From positions 241,869,741-241,933,740 of the forward strand of contig CM041465.1 of NCBI GenBank assembly GCA_023213395.1: a DNA stretch of 64,000 bases, read 5' to 3'. The translations under genes and the position numbers were made by a program. The stretch comes from Cycas panzhihuaensis (Eukaryota; Cycadophyta). The notes beneath the pieces are model-generated. The model saw nothing but the letters and a program-made list of their open reading frames with translations, made no database searches and was not told the DNA's origin. Shown here piece by piece: positions 9,831-22,780 of this stretch (its first letter is position 1; each line of letters starts with the position of its first letter).

Positions 9831-12516
9831 AGAAGTGCATGCTATTCAGGGTAGCTCCTTAAGACATCCATTACGTACATCCCTGTAGCCACAGTGTGGA
9901 GCTCATCGACAATGGAGAAGGGCTTCCCCTTCACGGTCGGTTAGGGAAGAGCTCTTCAAAAGTCATAGCGAGTGCGGTGCACAAGAATGGTCTTGGTGAG
10001 TATAGGGACTTTCAGAGGAGGGACCTCTAGAAGAGGATCAAGGTGAGGTGTGGAAGAAGAGGCATCGTTTGCCTCTTTGGCTGCTTGAGACTAGGTTAGG
10101 ATGTATAATGGTATGGTCTCGAGCATTTGGATGACCTTCTTTCCCTTGTTTTGGGATCGAGAAGGTGAGGGAGTGTGATGGTTTGGAGAACCAAAGGAAG
10201 AGGATGAGTTCCTTACACCCTTCCCTTTGGCTTGTGAAGGGCAAGGGTTTGGGGATCTTCCTCTATTTCGGTTACCTTTTTGTTAGTTATTGCGATCACA
10301 CTCCCCGTGCTTGGGGAAAGGATCCTTATAGACTAGTTGGTCTAAGTTGGGCCTAGATGCCTGTTTGGGAGAAGAACCACATTACGAGATAGCTCTAGGG
10401 TGTTGGACCTGGTATTATGAATTTTCATGGAAATACTCCCCATGGATGGAACACCATTTCTTCTCTAGAGAGGAATTAGGCTTCCTTGCTTGAGAAGATT
10501 GGGTGGTACCACCCTTGGGGGGGAGCAACTTGAGAAGGCTGGTAAACTGGCTTATGTGAGGTAGGGGATAAAGGGGCTTAGAGTTTAAGCTCCTTCATAG
10601 TACGTTCAAATGAACGTATAGCGAAAATGAGAGGATCCAAGGTCTTCTCTGTTGGATGGGAAGAAGACTTGGCAAGCTATTAGATTTTAGTCTCTCAGGG
10701 TAATGGAGGTGCCTCACATCATTGTGAGGGCTTGAGAGGCTTCTTGAGTCTAGCTTGGATCTCAATTGCCTCAAGTACCAAGCACTTGGCTATGGCAGAG
10801 TCACACGTTATTGCTCCCATTTTAAGGACTTCAATGTAGATTTTTGGGCGAAGAGCATTAATAAAAAGGTCTCTCTTCAACTCCTCAGGTAGAGTTGCCT
10901 TTGTGGAATAAAGAAGGTCATGGAAGTATCTCACAAAGTCATGATTCATCTCATTGTGACCTTATTTGAGAGACAAGAGGGCTTTCATTCCACTCTTGAA
11001 TGGACAGGCTACATCAAAATAGTTGACGAATTCATCCACAAGTTGTTAGAATGAAAAGATGGAATGTGCTAGCAAGCAATAGAACCACTTAAGGGTATCA
11101 CCTTGGAGGGATCGTGGAAATAGTTTCATAAGGATATGGTCATAGGCCTAATAATTGATACATGCTATAGAAAAGCTATAGGCATGCTCTTTCGGGTCCT
11201 GTGACATGGTCCCATCAAATTTAGGAACCTCAGGAGGGTGAGGCGGTAAGTTGGTTCTTAGCGCCTCGATGGATAAGGGTGTCAATCTATAGTCTATAAA
11301 GGGGTGTGCCCTTGACTAGGCCATAAGATCGATGAGAGATAGAAGAGGAGGTGAAGAAGGTTATTCGAATCCTCCTTGGAAGGTTTGGTTCGAAAGAGGA
11401 TGTTGTCCTTCCATCCATTTGGTGAGAAGATATGAATCCCACATTCGAAGGGGCATGCATAGGAGCAGATGAATGTGATGGACCTATTCCTCTTTGAGAA
11501 AATGCTCCTTATTGGAAAGGAGATTGAGAGAAAGTGCCTTGGGATGGGGCTTACCCTTCTTGCAAAGGAACAACATGAGGTATAATATAGGAAGATGGAA
11601 AAGAGGTGTGAGGGACTGGGTTTTGCCCATATGGGCTGCCCGTGGGTGGTGCGACTCTGTATGGGTGCAAAGGGTCCACCCCATAAGCTGGAAGGGAGTT
11701 TCCCTTGTCGTGCCCCTACAGTTGAGAGATATAACCTAAAGGTACATAAAGGGAAGTATCTCTAGGCTAGACTTGAGAGTGTGTAGGGGCAGGTCCCACA
11801 TGGTTAGAAGTAAGGATGCATAGAAGTCCCCTAGATCTAACAGGCGATGTATAAACTATAGTCAGAGGAGGTGTAGTCATTTGACTAAAATGAGGTATTC
11901 TCAACCCAAGTTGGGAGGACAACATACCTTGGGTGGTCCCTAAGGAGCATGGGCTATGAGGAGAGGAAGATGGGACAAAAGGTAAACTCATCATAGGTAG
12001 AGGAGTTAGATGGGATGGATAAGGTAAGGTGGATGTAGAGGAAGGAGGCACAATGCTTCACAAAATGCTTTCAAACCACTTAGGATATGGTTAGAGATAA
12101 GCAGCTTGGAAGCATTGGCTAAGGGCTTCAACCACATCGGAAGGAGGGGTATCCACTTGATCATAAGAGGTAGATGAAACCTCATATCAAGTGGACCCTA
12201 TGGGATGATCCTCATGAGAGTCACCATCGTGGTGGTGAAACTCTAGAGGGAATGAAGCCTCTACTTCGTGAGTAGAGATATGGTGGACTTGTGGGTGTTG
12301 TTGGTCACCCGAATAAAAGACAGGGTCCTCATCCTTTTGGGCGAGCCCTTGAAAAGAGGTAGAAGGCTCATGCAATTCAGATACATAGGCATGATATGCC
12401 CAATCTAAGGGAAATCCCTCCATAGTCAAATCAGAATCTGATGAAGGAAGGGAGTGATAAGATGGGTCTTCCAACAAGGGGAGGAGCCCTTGTAAGTGAT
12501 GTGAGAATCGTCACAT
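9831..12516 (-). pseudogene. Gag of element A
   Basis: The N-terminal part near 12380-12500 reads LLPLLEDPSY...SDLTMEGFPLDWAYH and matches element B. A Pro/Gly/Tyr-rich stretch follows. The Retrotrans_gag capsid core (10719-11170) includes HDLLYSTKATLPEELKRDLF and CDSAIAKCLVLEAIEIQA. The zinc knuckle near 10430 (KKWCSIHGEYFHENS) has lost a metal ligand relative to B. The likely start codon at about 12514 is directly followed by TGA where B has CGA, so translation would stop at once. Gag forms the virus-like particle that packages the RNA. Gag in this group is long, with an extended N-terminus before the capsid core. Confidence 0.75.
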
Positions 12517-12650
12517 ACAAGTTCCACCTATAAGTTGGAAGAAAGAGAAAGAAATAAAGTAGTTAGAGCATTGGGGGCTGCCCAACAAACCAAAGAGATC
12601 TACTAAGAAGAAGTAGCACCAATAAGAAAGGATTGATCCCTTATTGGAAG

Positions 12651-12669
12651 GTCCCCAGTATGGTCACCA
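12651..12669 (-). other. Primer binding site of element A
   Basis: The minus strand reads TGGTGACCATACTGGGGAC, one base after the 5' LTR. Element B has TGGCGACCATACTGAGGAC at the same place. A TGGCGAC start resembles the primer sites reported for Ogre/Tat elements, but I cannot name the tRNA with certainty. Confidence 0.7.
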
Positions 12670-12670
12670 A

Positions 12671-15600
12671 TGGAATCACACCTGTGGGATGGTAACCACA
12701 CTTGGTTGAGATTTGATCAATCAACGAAGAGTCTCAAAAACAAGGATCAACTCAGCAACTAGAGGAGATCACCTCCAAAGGGTGTCTGTACGTCAGAACG
12801 CAGGTTTGGGACCCACAAATGGCGCCCAACTCCCTTCTCGATAACTCAACTTTGGTTTGGAAGGTGGAAGAAATAAGGGATATCCTCAATTTCCCAAGTA
12901 ACCTCAAGGGATAAGCCCTCCCACCCTTGGTTGGCTGAAGGAGGGAGGTAAAGGTAAGCGAGGGAATAGCTCCCCGTGTGGAATAAAAGGGTGTGAGAGA
13001 GTTATACTCAAGCAAACAAAGAGGATGATGCACACTCATAGCGGGGAGGTTAGACAACTAGCCTACAAGTAGAACCAACCCAAAGGTTATGCTAAGGATG
13101 CCTAGCTAAGGCAAGTATGACAATGACTAAGGATGAGTGACCTAGAAGGAGGGTTCTCCCTAGGTTGCTATGCCCAAGGTGGGCTTGGGGAAATGAGGCA
13201 ACGGTGAAGAGGGTTTCAACCATTTCACATGTAAGAGGTTGTGCTTTGTGTATTAGTGAAGTGAGAAATATAATATTGTGCTTTTTGCAAATAGAAAGGA
13301 AAAAAACACAAAATGGATACACTCTCATTTGCTCACTAGTATGATAACCTCTCTCTCCTTTTTATTTTCTAATGGAAGAAAATAAATGGGGCTAGCCAAA
13401 AGGTTACGAACATGCACGCATGGGATACAAGGCTAAGTGGAGCATGTGCAACAAGCAAGAATGTAAGTGGATACGACTTCTACTATATTCACTTTCTTAA
13501 ATGAGCAAGTGAAACAAGTATATACAAGTGATATATGCAAGTTCACTTTACACTTTTCCCTTTAGGTATTACGCATGCAAGTAAACAAACTTTAAGTAAG
13601 AGAAAACAAGTGGCGAGGAGAGAGTAATGGTGTACCTGGAAAACCATGAGGTTATATGAGTGTGTTCCCTTGTGCTGTGCACACCTTTCTCTTTCTTTTC
13701 CTTGAACGTGAGCAGCGTGATGCAGTGATATTGAGGGCTTCCTTACCTTCCCCAAGTTGAAAGGAAAAGAGCATGAAAGAAAGGAGGAAAGGACTATGTA
13801 AAAAGACTCCAAAGTGATATCGGAGGAGAGGGAAAGAACATAGCTTTACTGATGTGTTTCCTTCCTCCTCCATACATAACAAAGAGAAAACCTACAATCA
13901 AAGGGTGTTTCCCTTTCCCAAGGGGCTACTAGGGAGTAAAATATATATGTGTATAAAGTTCATAAAATAATGCAAGCAAAATACCTTAACCAAGATAAAT
14001 TTTGTATTAAGAATCAATCTTGATCTTTTCTCTATGCAAGGAAGACGAGAAAAGAGAAGAAAGGTGGTTAGCCTTGGAATGGCTAACCCCCCAAGACACA
14101 TGCCTCCACGCTGTCCAAGCATAAAAACAGCAAGTAAAGATAGTATAACGAAAGCTAACGTAGGGGTGATAGGTTGTAATAAAGTTGTAAATGTTGCTAA
14201 TATTACAAAAGTTATGATGTGTAACTTTTGTAATCCTGAAACTAATCTAACACCCAAAGGTAAAGTAGGGTCTGACTAGGGGCTACAATTCCTGCCCATG
14301 TAAGGCTCACAAAGCTAGAGTAAGCGTGGCAATGGGTTGTGTACACTGTTACCAGCGGTGCCTTCTCTTCTAGGAGCTCTTTGGCAGCCCAAGGGAAGCA
14401 TAAAGGAGAAAGAGGAGAGGGGGAGAAGGGGGTTGCCCTTGAGGAGAAGGCCTTGTTAGGCTATAGAACCTGCCTTGACTCCTTTCACTCACCCTTTTTG
14501 GAACCTCTTCCTCATTGCCTCCTTGGGGAAGCCAAGGAAGAGCTGGAAGAAATGGTAGGTAGAGAAGGAAAAGAGGAGGGATTGCCTCCTATGTACAGTA
14601 GAAAATTGAGAAACAAGGGGTGTTACAAGATATTCCAACCACTTTTAAATAACTTCAGAGAAGCCAAACATAATAAGGGAGGAAGAATACCTGTTGTGGG
14701 TAGATCAGGAGCAGATCTACCTAAGGAAATAAGAGAGGAGGGCAGACCTACAAGGTTTGTAGGTGAAACCCTATGGAGCCTACCAAACCTAAAGAGAAAA
14801 CTTGATTATGGTATGATGCTTGTACTTGGAGGTGAGCTTGGATCATATCTTGCTTGAGGTAGCCTTATCTCAGGCCTGCTGCTATGGATCTAAGGCTGCA
14901 AAGGGTTGATCTTGGAATAGAGAGCTAATGTCTCAAATGTTGCAGGGTGTTTCTGTAGGAGATGTCCTGTGTGAGTGAGAAAAGAGATTGAAGAGAGTCA
15001 AAGAAGAGGAGGAAATGAGGCCTTTTTTGGGTTTTAAACCTAACCTTAACTCATTTGAGTGATTAGGGTTTGGCTAGGGCTGGGAATATGACTCAGCCAC
15101 GTGGTAATTTCCCAATAAATGTGAAATTTACCATGGTATATTTTAAAAAATTATGTGTGACAGTCACCCCGCAGTAAACTTCACAGTACCACGAACTTTA
15201 TAGTGGTGCGGTAACAACATAAATAAAAATAAAAGAAGTGAGGGTTGGAAGATCAGAAAGAGAGGTACCCTGGGCCTAGGGGTGTATGACCCTCTATCTA
15301 GATGGCTGGGGATAATCATGAGATCAAAGAGACCTATGCCAGGTGAAGTACCAAAGACCTAAAACTCCCAAAAGGTTGACAAATGAATGAATATACACCA
15401 ATGACACCTAGGTAAGGTGCTAGAGGTTGAGGTATGGCAACAGAGTTGTGAATGGATCACAAGGGTTGATCAGTGCTTGGGATGATGTGGAGATGTGTAG
15501 GAGGGTCGTAGAGTGCCATTGGGATCAATATCCCTAGATCGTAATAGGCTGAAATGATATCACGCAGCATGATCGAACAGTGGATGCATAATGGTCATGC

Positions 15601-15709
15601 AAATGAACCAGTCAATACCTTTTTGAAATTGACCAAGGCAAAGGATAGAAGCATACCTATACTTACCTGAGTTGACTCATTCATATCCATTCTCAATAGC
15701 TAGGAAACA
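12671..15709 (-). repeat. 5' LTR of element A (about 3.04 kb)
   Basis: It starts TGGAATCAC next to the primer site and ends TAGGAAACA in plus-strand order, which is TGTTTC...CCA in element order. The inner half matches 1-883. A block near 12790 (GGGACCCACAAATGGCG) and the terminal region (CATACCTATACTTACCTGAGTTG) are shared with the LTRs of B and C. ORFs inside it, including one of 172 codons at 14339-14857, show no known domain and are not conserved between the two LTRs. Confidence 0.9.
15168..15213. other. GTAC palindrome cluster in the element A LTR
   Basis: The stretch CGCAGTAAACTTCACAGTAC CACGAACTT... (split here for length) carries degenerate inverted units around GTAC or GTGC. The same cluster, in better condition, occurs in both LTRs of element B and in the element C LTR, always shortly after a GACAGTCA-like word. 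Confidence 0.5.
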
Positions 15710-16560
15710 GTATACAATCCTAAAGATGTAATCACTATCAAGGTGTATAGATCAAGGTTGCCTAATTTCCATGAAATTTTGACAGCATAATAACATGGTC
15801 TATGTCTTTCTTAATCTTCCCTCCATCCTTTTAATGGAAAATTAATGAGATTTATAAATGAGAGAAAGGGGTAAGGTAAGTGGTTTTAAACCTATAATAT
15901 GGGAGAAAACCATTAGACAAATCCATGAGTCTTACTTATGGATTCAATCAAAACCACATAGGAATATCAAATTTTGGGGAGATTTAGCCTCTTGAGCTAT
16001 CCAAACCTAACAACCACCATCGTGAACCAATGTGGATTGACCAAACATGATAAAAATATATTTATGAGCTGACTACCATTGGTGGACCCAAATCTAGGTA
16101 GGTGATAGTCATATCACGAATATATTTGTGGTATTATTGTTGTAGGTAAAAGAACCATCAATTTGGTAATAGATTGAGTTTTTTTGATAAAAAAACTATA
16201 AAATTAAGCCAAACTTAAACATTTAGAGACATAAATGTAGATACAATCAAAACTAAGTAATAAATGGTGAAAAATATAGATCTAATGGATCAAAACCCAA
16301 AAAGGATAATGTTATAAAGAGGGTTAAGCATCCATTATTGACTAGAGAGCCCAATGAGAGGACTAATGGCCATCGTCTGAAGTCATACTCATCATCAGTT
16401 GTAAACATACATATGCAATCAAACAAAACAAGCAAGTAAAGACACATTCCCACTATCTAAAATTATGATATAATAAATTAATAAAATATAAAGAGTAGTG
16501 AAGCATATTTGTACTTACCTACTTGTAAAAGTATCCATGTCATTCCTAGGAGCTAGGAAA
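15710..16560 (-). repeat. Older LTR fragment (E) disrupted by element A
   Basis: 15870-16560 matches 28960-29749, the inner end of the element C 3' LTR. Shared blocks include CCTATAATATGGGAGAAAACC, a region around GACAATCATATCATRAAT, and the terminal ACTTACCT...GAGCTAGGAAA. The usual final CA is missing. Element A inserted at its left side. No polypurine tract follows, so this is probably an outer LTR end or a solo-LTR remnant. Confidence 0.65.
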
Positions 16561-18885
16561 TAGATGAATATGAATATACTTAGCTTATTATAATTCTAAC
16601 CATGGTAGGTGGCTTTATAGTTGCCCATCCAAGCTTAGTGAGTTAAAGAAATGCCTTTTAATATTTTTGCAAGACACATCTCCCCCTTCTCTTCCTCTTA
16701 TTTATCACATTGATCTATCTATCCTACTTTTTTGGCCTTTTTCTCTTTGTAATTATTGTTTTTTCATTCTTTTATCATCCATCCAATTGTAACTTTTATT
16801 TGTCTTACTCTAGTTCTTGGTTATACTACTATGATTATTGACATCCTGCTGTGATTTTTGTTTGAATTTGTAAACAATAAAATTTCTATGGTATCGTAAA
16901 GTTTCCAATAATACTGCTTTGAAACTTCATAATACCATTGTAAATTTTAAAGTAATGATTATTTTACTTTTAAAATTGTATAGCCTACAATTGCTTGCAT
17001 ATTTATGGCACCTAATCATAGGCCAATTCACTTAATTCATCAAAACTATAGGCTACCCATGGGTTTTGATTGAATATCATGGGCTAATTAATGCTCTAAC
17101 ATTAATTGACACTTAAACCATGTGCAATATACCCATGGTTTTGGCCCATGGCATTCAAGTAATCTATAGGCCTAAAACCATAGGCCCTTGCTCTCTCCTT
17201 TTCTATTTTACCCCTCCCATTTCATGGTGAGGGGAAACCAAAATTTTGAGTTGTTCTATCATCAAAATATTGTCAAAATCTTGCTAGAATTTCCATCTAC
17301 TTTCAAATTTGATTGTTGGCTTCCTCACTTGGCTTAGAGATTAGAAGCTAGCTACTACTGGGGCACTCTCTCATTGGAGCTCAATGTCATTAGCATATTT
17401 TCTTCATTGAGAACTAGGGTAATCTCCCCACACAACTGTGATTTTTAACCCTTCCTAAGTGGTTTTGTATTCACTCTTTATCATTGAAATTACTCTCCTT
17501 TATGCTCTTTATTTCGTTTGAATTCAACTGCTTTCCTTTGGCATGCTTTTCATGCTATTAGTGTCTCATAGAAAAAAAAAGGGCTTGGTATTACTTATTA
17601 AGATTTGAAAATGGTGGCAAAACTGCCATTTCTAAGGATCCCTTTAAACTAGTTCCCCACTTATTTTGAGCTTGCAGTTTAGCTTCTCATTTGGTAACTT
17701 TTCCACCAAATTTCTATATAGTTTATATGATGCTAACTAGTGCAGGTAGAGGAGCTCTTTAGTGGATTTTATATAGGTTTGAAGGCTTATGGAGCACTTG
17801 TTGGATTCTCCTTTCTCTCCCCTTTCCTCTTCTCATTCCTCACAACAATCAAGTGCCTATTATGTAGTCAATATGCTACCAAAATTTTATTAACGGACTA
17901 CAAAATATAAGTACCTAAAAATATGATTTGAAACTGATTTCTAACTTTTTTCATTTTTTAGGAAACTTCTTTTTCATTATAGATCAATTTGGTGACTAAA
18001 ATTACTATCGGATTTCTCCTAAAAATTATGTATATTTATATATTAGCCTAACCTTATTTTGAGTTTATTTGTAAACTGAAAAATTGTTAAGAGATTACCT
18101 TAAAAAAGGACTTTATATCAAATATTTGGTACATTATTCTAGGTATTCCTTTAATCCTCCTTTCACATATTCATTTTCCAAAAAAGAAAAGGCTCTAAAA
18201 GATCATATTTTGTTTCCATAAGTTTACTTTTGAAAACAGAAAAGTAGAGCAAGAGCATCTTGCTTGTGGATTATTCATTGTTACTTAGCTTTTTCTTATC
18301 TAGCATATAGGTATACTTTTGGTTTCAAAGGAAAAGAATGAATAAAAAAAAAAGGAATCTTTTTCTTATGCATTACATTATATGTGCATGCTAGCTTAGA
18401 TTTTTAGGCATATATCTTTGAAGGTCAAAATAGGAAAGAGGTTTGTATTTATTATGAACCCTTAAATCCATGGGCTTACAAAGTTGTTTACTAGGTTAGT
18501 TGGTTATTGTTTGCATACAAATTTGAATGGCATACTAACTACATTTAGTTGTTTGCTATTTTCTCTCTTAGTCTCTTTTAGGATTAGGGTCCTTTCTTAT
18601 ACCAAAGAGTGGAGGCTATAGTTTCTCTAATTGGATTTCATCACGAGATAGGAGATGTAGTCTCGTACTTTTAGGTGTGTCGTGTCCTCCATATTCGTAT
18701 TCTAAATGAGCCAATAAAGGGCATTTATTCTTGTCATGTGCTTATGCATTGGACGTGGATAGCCATATGAACCTCATTTATCTCATTGAGAGCAATGCCC
18801 TCTTCTTCATCACTATTTGGGAGCTTGAGATTCATTAGAGTCAGATGCAGGCATTGTTGAGCTATCTCACAATTATGTTAGTTGT
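16561..18885. repeat. Diverged direct repeat R1 (LTR-like)
   Basis: It aligns along its length with 24949-27254. Shared landmarks are GATGAATATGA.. / GATGAGTGTGA.. at the start, AAGCTTRRTGAGTTA, the ATGGGTTTTGAT-type region, the RRTAATCYYCC block, CCATTTCTAA, and the CTCATTGAGAGCA...CATT.GA.TYAGATGCA.GCA block near the end. It starts TAGATG where its partner starts TGGATG. No protein domains are seen. It is probably an LTR or solo LTR of an old Tat-like family; the right boundary is approximate. Confidence 0.6.
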
Positions 18886-21060
18886 GTTGTCGATATTGGC
18901 AAGTCACCACCAATTTATCCATAAGCAAATCTATCCTATGGTCATGATTTCTTCAGACTTCTCACTTTAAGTGGCCCTTTCCCCACTTCTCATAGATTGA
19001 GTTCATTGTTTTAGGGACATGTAGGAGTCTGAGTTAGGTTAGTTCAGTCTGCTTAGATAGATTTAGTTGATTAGGATAAGCACATAGACCCCCTTACATT
19101 GTGAAGGATTTTTGTGTTTTATTTGGTCCTTTTAAGGATACTAATTATTTGTTTGATTGATCTTATCTTAAATATTTTTAGTTAGACTATATTTCACTTT
19201 CTTGGTTGATGCATATCTGCCTCATATGCTTGCTTACATCAATCATTTGAGTTGATAGTTTTAATTTACTTTTTAGTTTCTTTCTTTTATTTTCCTCTTT
19301 TTTAGCATATCGCACACACACTTGCATGTTGCCCTTAGATTAACCTAGCAAGCACATAGTTTATCATCCCCACACCTACATACAAGAGGCAAATGAGTGT
19401 CTCATGGGGGGTCTGTTCATACCCCTCTTTGCTCAGATTCCTTCCTACCCTTCGAGTCTATTCTAGGGTTGCATCTATATATTATCTCCTCCCACAAATC
19501 TACATTCATATTCTAATTTACTTCTTAATTTGGTTAAACCTAAATAAAGTAAATACTTGGTTTTGATTAATTAATAAATAAGGGTTTGATTCTCCAAATG
19601 GGTATGTCCTCTAATAAAGTTAGAACTTATTGACTTCACAAAAAAAGAAATGCGTAAATAGGAAAGCATTAAAGTTGGTGTCTGAGGTAGGAAAAAAAAG
19701 GAATGAAGAAAAATGGTAAAACTTTATGTAAAAGAATATATTAATAAAAGCATTCCTACCATCTCTAATGCAATTAAAGTTAGGGAAAATTTGTAAAAAC
19801 AATTGGGAAATATTTAACAATAATGAAGAGATCATGTTCATACTTTGGATCATGATTTGGCGAATCTCCTTCCAATAACATTTAATTGACAACCAATACA
19901 CTTGTGTCTTCAAGGATGTCCTTTCTAATAATGCGTATGCTTGGCTCCTTAAATTTGTCTTGTGATGGAGTGTGGACTTGTCACCTACCATCCTAAAGAT
20001 GAGAGTCTTAGCGAGTGATCTGTGTTTTTCTTAGATTTGATCAATTTTAATTGTAGATAATCATTTGGAAAACAATCATTACATAAAGTGAATTTCAATA
20101 ACTTAAAGGTGAAGGAAAAGGGCTTGTGGAGATGTGAGATGAAGAAAAAGGTGTTTTAGTTTAATGGCCCACACCATTATTGAGTTGTTTTCTCATATGT
20201 GTGATATTCATTAGCCATTCTATGGAATGAAAGGCTCAAGTGTCTATTTATACAGGAAACATATGGAAAGTAAGTCGCAATGTAAAAAATAGATGAAGAC
20301 ATCACATGGAAGACTATTAAGTGATATAGTCTAAAAATGTATGAAGGCATTGCATATGTTTTTCCTTGGGGATATAGTTTATCATCCAAGCATGATAAGA
20401 ACTTACCTTCATTTGCCTTCCTTCTAGAAGGAAAGCCACGTGAGATGTGGTCACATATAAGGGGGCCCATAAGAAGAGGCTTTACCTTCGCTTAGTACCT
20501 CCTTGCAAGGGAATTTCAAGAGCTTAGAAAAAGGGCATGGTATCATTAAACTTGTTTAAAAGGCTATAAATTTGCTAAAAATGGTTATGAAGAGATGAGG
20601 CACCTCAAGCTCAGAAGGATTTAAGAGGAATTGATAACCCAAAATGTATGGGAATTCCTCTAATGAACAACTAGTACTCACAAACTAGCCATTAATATGT
20701 TGCCCCACCCACAAACCAACCAATAATATGTTGGCCCTCTAGGCAAAGCTCGACAAAAATCAATTGGCCATTAATGAATAGGCCCTTGAACCAAAGCTTA
20801 AAGCACGAAGGATTAGATCATGCACAAAAAGTGAAATTATGGTATGCAAAACCTAAATGTTTATTAAATTGTAAGATATAAGCAAAGTTTCACATGGGTG
20901 CCAATAAGTAGTAGGTAGAGGGTAATGTCTCAAGCAGTGCTCATAAAAATGAACATAACTTGGCCTTTGGAATTGTGAATGAATGTGTCATAAAATTTTC
21001 CAAAGCCAAAATGGGCCCTACCACAAGCATTATTACCCCTTCCTTTCTAGAGGGGGCCTT
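18886..21060. other. Unassigned AT-rich sequence
   Basis: There is no convincing gene or recognisable element. Short ORFs (for example the 123-codon minus-strand ORF at 19620-19991 and the 97-codon one at 20177-20470) show no motif I recognise. The region may be the worn interior of an element flanked by R1 and R2. Confidence 0.5.
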
Positions 21061-21545
21061 ACAATGGAATCTCCATGGTAGCCCCCATTTCAACTACGGT
21101 TAACCAACCGTTCCAAAGAGCCGAAGCTTTTAAGCGTCGAGGGGACCGTCGCCTTTGTTTCTTACAAACCTAACGCCCGATTCCCCCTGCCGTCCTTGTT
21201 TTGTTCAAAGCACTGACAAAGGCTTAGCTGGATTTGTCGTTTGGCAAATCTTTCGACCCTGAACGACCTGTCTCTTTGCTCCTCTGTCCCACCCACTTTA
21301 CAGATCCCAAGTACTTGACGAAACATAATCTAAAGGAACCAAATTCCAGATCGGCTTTGGAGGGAAATTGATGGCTTCCTCACTGATCCGCCGAGCTTAC
21401 CCCACTGCGATGTGCCAACTAATTATTATAATTATTACTGTCGCTAACATCTGATTTACGACTCTTCTGTGACGTTCGATCATACGCATGGGTTATATAT
21501 AGATTCAAAGCTTCTCTCAAACCAAGGCTAAAACATGGTAAAATT
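21061..21545 (+). other. CpG-rich patch with a possible gene 5' end
   Basis: I count 23 CpG dinucleotides between 21096 and 21487, against very few in the flanks. A start codon in good plant context (AAATTGATGGCTTCC, ATG at 21370) opens a 28-codon frame, MASSLIRRAYP..., that looks like an organelle-targeting N-terminus (Ser, Arg, Ala rich). It stops soon after unless spliced. A TATATATAG box lies at about 21494. The patch could be a captured gene 5' end, or a young unmethylated insert. I cannot name the gene or assign downstream exons in the window. Confidence 0.4.
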
Positions 21546-22780
21546 TACGAAGCTGGAGCACATGGGTTGAAATATTCAGTTGAATATTCTCCAACGCAAT
21601 TATGAAAGAGGCTATCCCTCTCATAAATATACTTGGAACATATTGGTCAACAAACTTAACTTGTGCTAATGGGTGTGTTCTTGTAGTAGTTCATGCAATT
21701 TGGCACGACAGTGTCCCTCTAACCACCACGGGCAAAGGGACCCCATCAAGTCATTTTGTGTCTCTTGATGTTGCATGCTTATCTCTCCACAAGTGATGCA
21801 TATAAAATGTAGTAAGAGTTCCAATACACATTATAATGTTATTAATATTGTGTCCCTATCTTTAGAAATGATGTGTCTATGATGTAATAAGAGTTCCAAC
21901 ATACGTGAGTTAGTGTTTTGTGGATTTCTGACAATCTATAAATTTTGATTACTAATCAATCATAAAGACCAATTAAGTGTCTCGTTAAGAGCCTCCCTAA
22001 CACTAGGCCCCAATTCCATGATGAAATGCAATAATGTAAACCATTCCACCCAACTTCAATCCCTTAGAACTACTGAAATAGGACATCCAAATATATTTCT
22101 GGTCTCAAGTGATGAAGTGGACATACACAAATAAACTACTAGGAGTTGATTCCATGGTCTTAAGATGAAATCATTATTTCCATAGGGGTCAACGTAAAAG
22201 GAAAGAAGATACGTCCCTCAATAAAAATACCACCAAGCCATAACCATTCAAGAATGAAGGGAAATAACACAATTCTTCCCCCTACTAAGAAGGGCTTATA
22301 AAACAACTCTAAAAAATGACAATAAGATTAGTAAGCATTTGCTACAACAAGCAAACAATTGGCTTTATCAAACAAATTTGTTAATACCTTTTTATACTTT
22401 GGGTGTCAAGGATTAATCCACATAACAAATATGTCTTTATAATTTTTATTGGTGAATGTGCAAGACAACTCAAACCTTATAAGGAGAGGGGTTGCTAATG
22501 CCCTTGTAAAATGCTTGAAACTTTAGGCTCTATTTCTTTAGGAGGCAAAAGAATGACAAAGTAAATGGTTTTAAGGAAAAATTACAAAAACAGTTATGAA
22601 TTGTATTTGAACAGGAAAATATCTCTATTCATGTCATGAGTAAGGACAATGTAAAATTGCTCTTGGTCTCCCAATTATTTTTTCAGTTAGCACACATCTA
22701 TAAGCACAAACCCCAACAACAAACTCAATTTGAGCAAAATGTCATATCAAAGCTTGTTCTTACACTTTATTCCTTGTATA
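21546..22780. other. Unassigned sequence
   Basis: There are no domains. The 64-codon ORF at 21602-21796 is unrecognised and may be chance. The later part may hold worn 5' sequence of the LINE that follows. Confidence 0.4.

Larger units (their letters stand above)
1..15709 (-). mobile_element. Element A: Tat/Ogre-like Ty3/Gypsy LTR retrotransposon, 3' LTR cut by window start
   Basis: Two diverged direct repeats (1-883 and 12671-15709) flank a minus-strand gag-protease-RT-RNase H-integrase series, and a plus-strand antisense gene lies between integrase and the 3' LTR. A primer site adjoins the right LTR and a polypurine tract adjoins the left LTR, which fixes the minus orientation. The domain order and the sequence of the RT and integrase blocks fit the Tat/Ogre group of plant Gypsy elements. 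In an aligned stretch of about 160 bases near the window start I count about 25 differences between the two LTRs, mostly transitions, so this is an old insertion. All reading frames carry stops. The element sits in an older LTR fragment (15710-16560). The left target duplication lies outside the window. Confidence 0.9.

Noticed and set aside
14339-14857. 172-codon plus-strand ORF in the element A LTR
   Set aside because: Only part of it is open in the partner LTR (346-630), no domain is seen, and it lies antisense in an LTR. Treated as chance.
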